Source: CAVZGO01 sp963774935 (lineage in GTDB: Bacteria > Chloroflexota > Anaerolineae > Anaerolineales > UBA4823). From it: a DNA stretch of 43,404 nucleotides. Under the pieces are notes generated by a model that was not told the origin of the DNA, did no database searches, and saw only the letters and a program-made list of their open reading frames with translations. The translations under genes and the position numbers were made by a program. Location: positions 1 through 43,404 of the forward strand of contig CAVZGO010000011.1 of the NCBI GenBank assembly GCA_963774935.1, written 5' to 3'. Positions within the stretch are counted from its first letter, which is position 1, and each line of letters opens with the position of its first letter. This document shows, in pieces, positions 27,192 to 34,596 of the stretch.

Positions 27192-27266
27192 GATAGAATT
27201 GTCAGGTTGGAATTCATCGATCGTTGGCAGGTAAGAGACTCACCTTCGATCTAGATTATTGGGTTG

Positions 27267-28268
27267 TTAGACCCCCCAGCGTAAAGCGAATGTATTGACC
27301 GGGTAATCCCAGAGCTTGATCAGGTTGTAGTCCAGTTTTACCAGGGTGATGGAGCAGCCTGCCATATCCAGCGACGTGACATAGTTGCCGACCAGGTTGC
27401 GAGCAATCTTAATCCCCTTCTTGGCGCAAATATCGGCGAGCTTGTTGTAGACAACATACAGCTCAACCAGTGGCGTCCCGCCTAGTCCATTCACCAGTGC
27501 CCAAACTTCATCGCCTTTCTTGAAGGGCAGGTCGGTAATGATGGCATCAGTCAGGATCTCGACGATCTCATCAGCTTCCTTCAGTGGCATGCGTTTGCGG
27601 CCGGGTTCGCCATGCACGCCAACGCCGATCTCCATCTGGTCTTCGGGCAGGTCAAATGTCGGTGAGCCCTTGGCGGGCACGGTGCAGGAAGTGAGCGCCA
27701 TGCCCATGCTGCGACCGACATCATTAACATGTCTGCAGATGGCGGCAATCTCAGCCAACCCGCGACCTTGGTCTGCCGCAGCGCCGCATACCTTTTCAGC
27801 AAACAGGGCGGTTCCGAGCCCACGCCGTCCCTGGGTCCAGGTTGAGTTTTCAACCGCAACGTCATCCGCAATGACTACCAGCTCACTCTCGATCCCTTCT
27901 GCACGGGCAAGCTCTGCACCGATCTCAAAGCTCATCACATCGCCGCTGAAGTTCTTGGCGATATTGAGCACGCCTACGCCACCATTGGCGAGTCGATCAC
28001 ATGCCAGGACGGCTTCAGGTGTCTGGCATGTGAAAATTTCACCGTCGCAGGCAGCATCAAGCATGCCTGGTCCGACAAAGCCATAGTCGACGGGTTCATG
28101 ACCGCTGCCGGTGCCGGATACAATGCCTACCTTTCCCATAATCGGTGCCTCGACCCGCACCACGTAATATGGGTCTAAGCTGATTTTAACGAGGTGAGGA
28201 TAGGCTTTCTCAATACCCATCATCTCCTCTTTAACTACATTCTCGACCTTGTTGATGAGTTTTTTCAT
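27267..28268 (-). CDS. dhaK: Dihydroxyacetone kinase subunit DhaK (orphan, no DhaL/DhaM nearby)
   Basis: 333 residues from the ATG at 28268 (MKKLINKVENVV), preceded by TTGGAGGAT; an upstream open extension to 28364 is not needed. DhaK binds dihydroxyacetone covalently through a His. GSGHEP near residue 55 and GVHGEPG in the second half, which holds the His equivalent to His218 of E. coli DhaK, are both present, as are GVLNIAKNFSGD and ADDVAVENS. DhaK needs the ATP- or DHAP-carrying DhaL domain to phosphorylate, and neither DhaL nor the PTS protein DhaM is in the window. It has its own promoter behind the terminator of the FGGY kinase gene. It may work with a DhaL elsewhere, act on another short ketose such as erythrulose, or be a sensor. 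Confidence 0.9.
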   Translation of the reverse strand: MKKLINKVENVVKEEMMGIEKAYPHLVKISLDPYYVVRVEAPIMGKVGIVSGTGSGHEPVDYGFVGPGMLDAACDGEIFTCQTPEAVLACDRLANGGVGVLNIAKNFSGDVMSFEIGAELARAEGIESELVVIADDVAVENSTWTQGRRGLGTALFAEKVCGAAADQGRGLAEIAAICRHVNDVGRSMGMALTSCTVPAKGSPTFDLPEDQMEIGVGVHGEPGRKRMPLKEADEIVEILTDAIITDLPFKKGDEVWALVNGLGGTPLVELYVVYNKLADICAKKGIKIARNLVGNYVTSLDMAGCSITLVKLDYNLIKLWDYPVNTFALRWGV

Positions 28269-28356
28269 TAGTATCCTCCAATTCAAACTTGTTGTAGATT
28301 GGTATCTGGTAGCCCCGACCATATCGGGAACGATTTGGCGATCTCGTGCTGTAGAA

Positions 28357-28382
28357 GGAGACACGATGATCGCTTTGTCTCC
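28357..28382. repeat. Inverted repeat GGAGACA/TGTCTCC in the dhaK leader
   Basis: GGAGACA (28357-28363) and TGTCTCC (28376-28382) form a 7-bp stem with a 12-base loop, about 15 bases inside the predicted dhaK transcript. The same two arms form the centre of the terminator at 28451-28478. It could be an operator or an mRNA leader hairpin. Confidence 0.4.
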
Positions 28383-28403
28383 ACGAGGGAGGTTGTCTTA
28401 ATT

Positions 28404-28431
28404 ATTATAGATCGAAAAAAAATAAAATCAA
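28404..28431 (-). promoter_or_regulatory. Sigma-70-like promoter for dhaK
   Basis: On the minus strand TTGATT (28426-28431) and a perfect TATAAT (28404-28409) are separated by 16 bases. Transcription would start near 28397, about 130 bases before the dhaK ATG. It lies just downstream of the terminator of the preceding gene, so dhaK is a separate unit. Confidence 0.7.
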
Positions 28432-28444
28432 TACATATCGACGA

Positions 28445-28478
28445 AAAAATCCCTCGGAGACAATATTGTCTCCGAGGG
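28445..28478 (-). terminator. Intrinsic terminator of the catabolic operon, after the FGGY kinase gene
   Basis: Bases 28451-28478 are a perfect 28-base palindrome with the arm CCCTCGGAGACAAT. On the minus strand it is followed directly by ATTTTTTCG (28442-28450), the classical hairpin plus T run. It starts 46 bases after the stop of the FGGY kinase gene. Confidence 0.88.
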
Positions 28479-28524
28479 ATCCCAGGAAAATCAACCCGCT
28501 CGGCGTACGAGTTGATTATTTTTA

Positions 28525-30067
28525 TTACTTCATCTGGATTGAAGCGAGTTTGTCGAAAGCGCCGCTTCCGCTAAGACCGTCATAAGCCATAACATACGCT
28601 TCGTACATCTCTTCGTACACGGCATGGTTGGTCATATTTGGCTCAACTTCGCCGGTGACTTCTACCAGAGTGTTAACGCCTTCTTCGATCGACTTGAAGA
28701 CACCTGCGCCAACACCACCCAACAGGGCAGCGCCAAGCACGGTCGATTCGCCAACTTTCAGGACCTGGACCGGTCGGCCATAGACATCCGCCTGGATCTG
28801 GTTCCACAGGTCGGACTTTGTGGCTCCACCGCCGAGGCGCAGCACCGAGATATCCACGCCAGCTTTCAGCCAGCCGTCCATCATATCGCGAATCTCCAGG
28901 GCAACGCCTTCGAGCACGGAGCGCACCATTTCGGGTTTGCCGTGGGCGAATGACATACCGATGAACGCCGAGCGTGCATTGGCATTCCATCGTGGGGTAG
29001 CAGCGGTGCCGAGATATGGCAGGTAAAGGAGTCCCTTGCTGCCCGCGGGAGCCTGCTTTGCATAGTCGTTGAGATACTCATAGGCACTGCGACCGGAGCT
29101 CTTCTCTTGCTCTTTCTCCCAGGCGCCCAATACATCGCGGAACCAGCGATATGAGCTGGCTGCGCCGTTGGAAAGACCTTCCATCTCCCACATTCCGGGG
29201 ACGGCGTGGTTGGTGATCATCAATCCGCCAAAGCCGGGGATGCGCTTGTCCAGCGACAGGATCGCCAGACCAGCAGTACCGAGGGTAACCGTCGCCATGC
29301 CGCTCTTGATCGAGCCCATGCCGACGACACCGCAGTTCTGATCGCCAGCACCTACACACAGAGGTGTACCGGCAGCAAAACCAGTCTTTTCGGCGACTGC
29401 AGCCGGGATCACGCCCACTTGCGTACCTGGCGGGGTCGGCTTGCCGAACATCTCTGGTGTGACCTCGAAGAGATCGCACAGCTCCTTGCTCCACTTCACA
29501 TTGCCTACATCCCAGATGCCGTAGAATGCCATGTCAGAAACATCGGTGAAGTAATCATCGGCGCCGAAAGCCTTCAGCACTGCATCCTGATTCTGGACGA
29601 ATTTGAAGGTTTTCTTGTACAGCTCTGGTTCGTTCTTGCGCATCCACAGCACCTTGGTGATGATCCAGGTGGTGCCCATTGGCATGCCGGAGATGTCATA
29701 ATACTTGCCGCCATCGATTTTCGCCAGCATGTCGGCGACTTCTGCACCGGTCCGGGCATCCTGCCAGGACAGCATCGGGCGAACCTTGTTGCCATCTCTT
29801 GTCGATCGGTACTGTCACGGAGCGCTGCGTTGAGAAACCAACCGAAGCTATTTCCTTGGGGTTGATGCCCGACTTGGTGATGGTAGCCTTGCATGCCTCT
29901 TCGGTCATTACCACCATCTCGTCAAGATCCTGCTCTACCCAGCCGGGTTTCGGATAGGTGGAGCCATACTCGCGATATTCGCTGGCAACGATATTACCTT
30001 TCAGGTCGACGATCGCGCAACGTGCGCCTGTGGTTCCAACATCTACTCCTGCAAGATACTTAGCCAT
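28525..30067 (-). CDS. FGGY-family carbohydrate kinase, xylulokinase-like (one frameshift)
   Basis: About 513 residues after repair. The ATP-site motif DVGTTGARCAI lies at residues 8-18; WVEQD near 44, the catalytic Asp region VGAGDQNCGVVGMG in the middle, and LGGGATKSDLW with DVYGRPV near the C-terminus follow. FGGY kinases phosphorylate a ketose, polyol or glycerol with ATP; the match is nearest in feel to xylulokinases, but substrate assignment within the family is unreliable. A frameshift near 29797 splits the gene; one base removed gives the expected IDKDGNKVRPMLSW. It starts 36 bases after the first DeoC-like gene and ends before the strong terminator, so it closes the catabolic operon. 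Confidence 0.9.
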
Positions 30068-30103
30068 GTTACATTTTCTCCTTATCGATTGGGTTTGGGT
30101 GGG

Positions 30104-30841
30104 TTAGTCGGTGAACAATGTTTTTTGTACGACTGGCAGTGCTTCGATAATCTCGACGGCGCTGCGGGTGCCGATTAATTTTGCGCCCATGCGGATGAAG
30201 GCGTAAGCGTTGATGACACGTGGCTCTACGACGCCAGATACCTTCATCTTGCAGGAGGTGTTTAACTTTGCCAGAGTATCCAGGATCAGCTGGGCATCGG
30301 CGAAATTTGGTCTGCCGACAGGACCAGTTCCAGTAGCGGTCTTGACAAATTCTGCCCCAGCACCAGCGACGATCTCAGTCGCGGCAGCGATTTCTTCGGG
30401 TGTCAGGAGACCGACCTGGATAATTACCTTGGCTACCAGGCCAGCGTCGTGGCACAGCTTGACAAAGGCTTCGCACTCTTTCTGGTAAAAGTCGTGCTTT
30501 TTATCCTTCAGCCAGGCAATGTTGGCAACCATATCCAGCACGGTGCAACCGATCTCGATCTGGTCTTCTGCCTCGCTCAGCTTGGCTTTGGTCGTCGCTG
30601 ATCCGTATGGAAATGAGATGCCCGTACCGATCAGAGTACCTTGCTTTTTACACAGATCACCTATTTCCTTCACCACCAGGGGTGTCCAGTGCGGCAGGAC
30701 ATAATAAGCAGCCATGGGATACTTGCGCACGTCATCACAACCGGCAAGCTGGTGCTTATCCTGCCACTCCGGGGCCAGAATCGCGTAATCCATCATCCTT
30801 GCAACATCATGTTTCGTCAAATTGGCTATACTTACGGGCAT
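30104..30841 (-). CDS. DeoC/LacD-type class I aldolase, copy 1
   Basis: 245 residues similar to deoxyribose-phosphate aldolase. The Schiff-base Lys is expected in EFVKTATGTG, the second Lys in MKVSGVVEP, and the Asp in GCTVLDMVANI. The phosphate-binding end IRMGAKLIGTRS is present. The three catalytic residues of the DeoC mechanism are therefore visible, so it should be an active aldolase. Its divergence from classical DeoC (no EVDVVFP-type stretch) and the presence of a second, different copy suggest another substrate. AGGAGAAC precedes the ATG. It lies 96 bases after copy 2 and 36 before the FGGY kinase. Confidence 0.85.
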   Translation of the reverse strand: MPVSIANLTKHDVARMMDYAILAPEWQDKHQLAGCDDVRKYPMAAYYVLPHWTPLVVKEIGDLCKKQGTLIGTGISFPYGSATTKAKLSEAEDQIEIGCTVLDMVANIAWLKDKKHDFYQKECEAFVKLCHDAGLVAKVIIQVGLLTPEEIAAATEIVAGAGAEFVKTATGTGPVGRPNFADAQLILDTLAKLNTSCKMKVSGVVEPRVINAYAFIRMGAKLIGTRSAVEIIEALPVVQKTLFTD

Positions 30842-30937
30842 ACTGTTCTCCTTTCAAGGTTGTAGCGGGAGAGGGATCCTGCTACTTTTATTTATAACCA
30901 GGCCTAATTCTAATTTGCCGGATTATTCACAATCAGA

Positions 30938-31660
30938 CTATCCTTTAAATTTGGGCACCATACCGATGTTGCGCAGTAGATCGAGCGAGTCGATGATCGC
31001 CGGTGCATCGCGCGTGCCGATCCGGTCGGCGCCTGCCAGCAGGAAGACATAAGCATTTTGCGGGCGGGGGAATTTGACGCCGGCAACTTTCAGCTTGACC
31101 TTCGTGCCTTTCAGTGTGTTGACCATGACCATGAACTGCTCCAGGCTTGGACCTTCAAATTGACCGGATGACGTCTTGGCATACTGTACGCCGGTTTCGA
31201 GGATGAGCTTGCAAGCCGCAGCGATTTCCTCATCGGTTAGGAAGTTGACTTCCATAATACACTTGGTCACCGCCGAGCCAGCCGCCTTGACGAACATTTT
31301 CAGCTCTTCCTCAACAACAGCGTAACGCTTATCTTTCAGGGCGCCAATGTTCATCACAACATCGACCGCAGTGCAGCCGCGTTTGACCGCATCTTCGGTC
31401 TCGAATGCTTTCACGCTGGCCGGGACGCTGCCAAACGGGAAAGCAATTCCAGTGCCAATTTCGATATCAGGATAGCCCGCCAGCTCTTCCTTAACAACAG
31501 GCGTCCAGTAAGCGCTGCTGGAATAAAAAGCCGCAAACTCATATTCGCGAGTCAGCGCGCAGCCTTTGCGGATACCTGCTTCTGTTGTGTCCTTCGGGAG
31601 CACCGAATAATCGAACACCTTGGCCAGTTGTTTCTTATCCATTAAGCTTAGATCGATCAT
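30938..31660 (-). CDS. DeoC-like class I aldolase, copy 2
   Basis: 240 residues from the ATG at 31660 (MIDLSLMDKK), which has GGAGGA just upstream; the longer frame to 31672 would put the start on the ribosome-binding site. Catalytic residues again appear conserved: Asp in AVDVVMNIG, Lys in QYAKTSSG, Lys in LKVAGVKF. It ends AGADRIGTRDA and a short tail. It is clearly a paralogue of copy 1, but distant. Two DeoC-like aldolases in one operon suggest either a heteromer or two successive or alternative cleavages. Confidence 0.82.
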   Translation of the reverse strand: MIDLSLMDKKQLAKVFDYSVLPKDTTEAGIRKGCALTREYEFAAFYSSSAYWTPVVKEELAGYPDIEIGTGIAFPFGSVPASVKAFETEDAVKRGCTAVDVVMNIGALKDKRYAVVEEELKMFVKAAGSAVTKCIMEVNFLTDEEIAAACKLILETGVQYAKTSSGQFEGPSLEQFMVMVNTLKGTKVKLKVAGVKFPRPQNAYVFLLAGADRIGTRDAPAIIDSLDLLRNIGMVPKFKG

Positions 31661-31689
31661 TTTTTCCTCCAATTTCAGATTTTCATTAC

Positions 31690-32791
31690 CTACAGCGCTT
31701 TGCGGCTTTTTCCCAAAGCATCCGCTGCAATCATTGCGCTGAAGAAGTCATAGGCTTTAACCGGGAAGACATGGTTATGGATAAAGTTACCTTCTGCAGT
31801 CAGCTTAACCGCGACATCCATCAGTTCTTCTCGGCTGACTTTATCCATACCGATTTCGGCGAAGGTGACCGGTAGCCCGATCTCAATCATGAAATCAACG
31901 ACAGCATTGCGCTCGTCAGCGGATGACATCATCGTCCAGGCACAATTGAGTCATCAAACCGAAGGCTACTTTCTCGCCATGGGAGTACGGGTGCGTACAC
32001 TCCAGGATGGTAATGCCGTTGCCAATCGTGTGGGCGCAAGCCAGGCCGCCGCTCTCCCAACCTATTCCAGAGAGCAGGGTAGTAGCCTCTACGACCTTCT
32101 CAAGTGCAGGCGTGACGACATGGTTTTCGACATCTCGCACTGCATCCAGGCCGTATTCCATCAAGACATCATAGCACAGGCGAGCCAGTGTCATAGCAGT
32201 CATGGTAGGCACACCGCCAGCGAAAGCAGGCCGGCGACCTTTGAATGCGGCTTCAGCCTCAAACCATGTAGCCAGCGCATCGCCGATACCGGAAACCATC
32301 CATCGCGCCGGCGCGTTGGCGATCACATCGAGATCGACCAACACCATATCCGGGTTGCGCGGCCAGATGTCATACCCATCCAGAACGCCATCGTCTGTAT
32401 AATAGACAGTGCAGCCGCTGGTAGGAGCGTCGTTGCTGGCAATCGTCGGCAACGAAACAATATGCGCTCCAACATTAAACCCAATTGCCTTCGCCAGGTC
32501 AATGGCTTTGCCACCTCCAGCGCCGACGACCACATTGGCGCCTTTTTCCTTGGCTAACTCAAGACCAAGGGCTAACTGACCCCGGCTGCATTCTCCCGAA
32601 TAGAGAAACGATATGAGCTCAACGTCATTTTTCTTGAATCCCTCTTCCAACCGAGCTGAGATCAGACCGTGCACAACCTTATCCCAAACAACCAGGGCTC
32701 GCTTTCCGAGCGGGGCAACAAACTTACCCGCATCCTCCAGCGCGCCAGCGCCTTGAACGTAACGACCGGGTGCAACAAGAACTTTAATCAT
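31690..32791 (-). CDS. GldA-like iron/zinc-dependent polyol dehydrogenase (one frameshift)
   Basis: About 366 residues after repair, from the ATG at 32791 (MIKVLVAPGRY) with GGAGG 7 bases before it. Glycerol-dehydrogenase type: NAD site VVGAGGGKAIDLAKAIG, SLPTIASNDAPTS, and metal ligands Asp in GIGDALATW and His in CAHTIGNG and PYSHGEK. It should interconvert a vicinal polyol and a hydroxyketone with NAD. A frameshift near 31925 (gtcatcc for gtctcc) separates the last ~77 residues, which continue SADERNAVVDFM. It stands 47 bases after the PHP gene and 29 before the second DeoC-like gene. Confidence 0.88.
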
Positions 32792-32838
32792 TTTAGCCTC
32801 CATTTAGTTTGATATTTGCAGTTATGGCTTAATTGTGT

Positions 32839-33313
32839 TTATGCGTATAGGCGTCGGGGGTCAGGTAATTTCAGGAACTGGTAGATTGGTGTAAATTCCT
32901 GAATGGTCAATCCACGCTCACCGATCAAACGTAGCTTTTGCTCTCCTTTCTCGTGTCCGGCGTGGTAATCCGACCCACCACTGGCGGCTGCTTCGACCTC
33001 CGCCTGCAGTTCAGGGTGCGACCAATCCAAACCATAACCGCAGATATGCACGTCGTCTACCCAGGTGTTGGTGGAAAACTCATAGCCCAGGTACCAAAAT
33101 CAGACCTAATTCAGCCGCATATTCACTTGGGGAGATCGAACGACCGCCGGACAGGACCAGCTGGGCTGGTGGTTGGATGTCGTGGTCAGTAATGCTCAGC
33201 GCCAGCAGGTCCTGGGCGGCGGTGTTCTCAATCAGCTCCTCAGGAAGATCGTTACCATCCGAACGGGTAGTGTGACAGTGCAGATCAACCGGGTAAGGCG
33301 GGAAGGATGCCAT
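32839..33313 (-). pseudogene. PHP-domain phosphoesterase with frameshift and missing middle part
   Basis: The N-terminus is a normal PHP domain: VDLHCHTTRSDG with the HxH metal pair, then SITDHD and PSEYAAELGLILVPG. A frameshift near 33070 leads to YEFSTNTWVDDVHICGYGLDW. Then, instead of the usual ~100 further residues, the sequence goes from HPELQAEVEAA almost directly to SGGSDYHAGHEKGE, which belongs at the C-terminal end of the family. The repaired protein is only ~157 residues, versus about 270 normally. PHP proteins of this kind hydrolyse phosphate esters such as nucleoside bisphosphates. The GTG at 33319 is an alternative start that overlaps the HAD gene. With the missing block it is unlikely to fold normally. 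Confidence 0.7.
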
Positions 33314-33315
33314 AC

Positions 33316-33969
33316 TCACTCAATGTAATCGAAAAGCTGTTCCAACTTATCGATGATGAAGTCCGGTTTAGAATTCTCTACTTCTTCCCGGCTGCCATAT
33401 CCGTATGTGACTCCGCAGGTTGCAATCCCGGCGTTGATGCCCGATTCGATATCCATCCAGGTATCACCAATGATGATGGCCTGTTCAGGCTTAAATCCCA
33501 TTCGATCCAGAATAATGTTAATGGATTCGGGATGCGGTTTTCGGTGTGTGATCGATTCTGGTCCAACGATGACCTGGAAGTAGTTATGAATATTCAATCC
33601 GTTCAGGATCTGGTGGGTAAGCTGCTCCATTTTGTTGGTGGCGATCGCCATCGGCTTATCCATCTCTGTCAGCTTTTCCAGTACTTGGGTGACACCGGGG
33701 TACAGGTGGGTTTCTACGAAGCCGAACGCTTTGTAGCGCTCGATGAAGACGGGTAGGGCTGTCGGTAAAAGCTCTTCGGCGCGGCTGCCCAGGCATTTGC
33801 GCATGAGTGGTTCTGCGCCACCGCCAATATAGCTGCCAATGATGTCATTCGGCAGTCTCTCCAGGCCAATCGCTTCAAGCGTGTAATTGGCTGCGTTGGC
33901 GATATCGGGGGCTGTGTCAACCAGTACACCGTCAAAGTCAAAAATCACTAATTGAATATTTATTTTCAT
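33316..33969 (-). CDS. HAD hydrolase, phosphoglycolate phosphatase-like
   Basis: 217 residues, intact. HAD motif I is FDFDGVLVDT (residues 9-18), motif II is AIATNK, motif III Lys is in HRKPHPE, and motif IV is IGDTWMDIESG. A helical cap lies between residues 20 and 85, as in Gph/beta-phosphoglucomutase-like enzymes. It should dephosphorylate a small sugar phosphate or phosphoglycolate. The ATG at 33969 overlaps the restored stop of the aldolase gene as ATGA, and its stop is 2 bases before the PHP start, so the three genes are translationally coupled. Confidence 0.9.
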   Translation of the reverse strand: MKINIQLVIFDFDGVLVDTAPDIANAANYTLEAIGLERLPNDIIGSYIGGGAEPLMRKCLGSRAEELLPTALPVFIERYKAFGFVETHLYPGVTQVLEKLTEMDKPMAIATNKMEQLTHQILNGLNIHNYFQVIVGPESITHRKPHPESINIILDRMGFKPEQAIIIGDTWMDIESGINAGIATCGVTYGYGSREEVENSKPDFIIDKLEQLFDYIE

Positions 33970-34452
33970 TTATTTTCCTCGCTTCGGGAGTAATCTTTAC
34001 TGCCCAGAAGCTCGATATAGTTTGAGATGACGTCAATTCATTGGTTTTGCGTGTATTCGAGAAGTTTTAATGGCTCGTATTGATTTGGGTGGTTTTGAAT
34101 ATACTGCTCCAGCGAATCCAGGTAGGTTTTTTGAGCTGAGTGGAGACATTAAATTTACTGCATCAGCCTCCACGCATGCCTGAATTAACGCTGGCTCAGT
34201 GCCGTGATCCAGATGCAAGCAAATTTGAGCGTCGTACTGGTCTGCCAGGCGGCGGGACCACTCGACCAGGGCAGCAGGTGTATAGCGTTTTACGGTTCCG
34301 CTGGAGGTCTGGATGATAGCAGGAGCATTCTGACGCTTCGCCGAGCGCACGACCGCTTCCAGGGTCAGGTAATCGACGATGTTGAAAGCACCGATGCAAC
34401 AGCTTGAAGACCGTGCAAGATGTAGGATATGGGCAGTGTTCACCAGTGGCAT
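33966..34452 (-). pseudogene. Class II (tagatose/fructose-bisphosphate type) aldolase with large internal gap
   Basis: The N-terminal ~100 residues are a class II aldolase: GAFNIVDYLTLEAVV, APAIIQTSSGTVKRY and the Zn-binding ICLHLDHGT. After IQACVEA the sequence jumps to AVNLMS, which matches the family only near the C-terminus. The following frame gives YLDSLEQYIQNHPNQY, and after a TGA and a compensating frame IDVISNYIELLGSKDY, a normal family end. The TGA at the centre is explained by caatgaatt for caaatgatt. About 120 residues, including the Gly-rich loop and two further Zn ligands, are missing, so the product is inactive as written. The restored stop overlaps the HAD start as ATGA. Confidence 0.72.
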
Positions 34453-34531
34453 TGCACTCTCCGGTTATAAAATTCCGACTGAGTACCCAATTCCCAGCTA
34501 TTCAATTTTTCGGTGCTTTGCCTATTGGTAC

Positions 34532-34563
34532 CCCGGCGGGGCAGAGGGAAGCGCCCCGCCGGG
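34532..34563. repeat. GC-rich 11-bp hairpin between membrane protein and aldolase genes
   Basis: CCCGGCGGGGC (34532-34542) pairs perfectly with GCCCCGCCGGG (34553-34563) around a 10-base loop. It lies 34 bases after the stop of the membrane protein gene, inside the operon. No T run follows on either strand, so it may protect or process the mRNA rather than end it. Confidence 0.5.
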
Positions 34564-34596
34564 TTTCGAAAGAAAATGCGATAGAAAAACTCGCTC

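Larger units (their letters stand above)
26682..27266. other. 585-base intergenic region: operon promoter side and dhaK terminators
   Basis: No gene is supported here. The part next to the sugar transferase (26700-26760) is very A/T-rich and should hold the promoter of the exopolysaccharide operon. TACAAT and TTGCGC are seen on the minus strand, but without ideal spacing, so I do not place it exactly. The part towards 27266 contains three hairpins (listed separately) that face the end of dhaK. The remaining bases, about 26870-27120, show no feature I can name. Confidence 0.5.

Noticed and set aside
29206..29865. 219-residue plus-strand open frame opposite the FGGY kinase
   Set aside because: Shadow of the kinase gene; no start signal and no family pattern.
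28525..31660. AI-2 (Lsr) degradation operon, suggested by an FGGY kinase plus DeoC-like aldolases
   Set aside because: No LsrB/LsrC/LsrD/LsrA transporter, LsrR or LsrG is present, and the dehydrogenase, DhaK and class II aldolase do not belong to that pathway.
31865..32557. 230-residue plus-strand open frame opposite the GldA-like gene
   Set aside because: Shadow frame; all recognisable motifs are on the minus strand.
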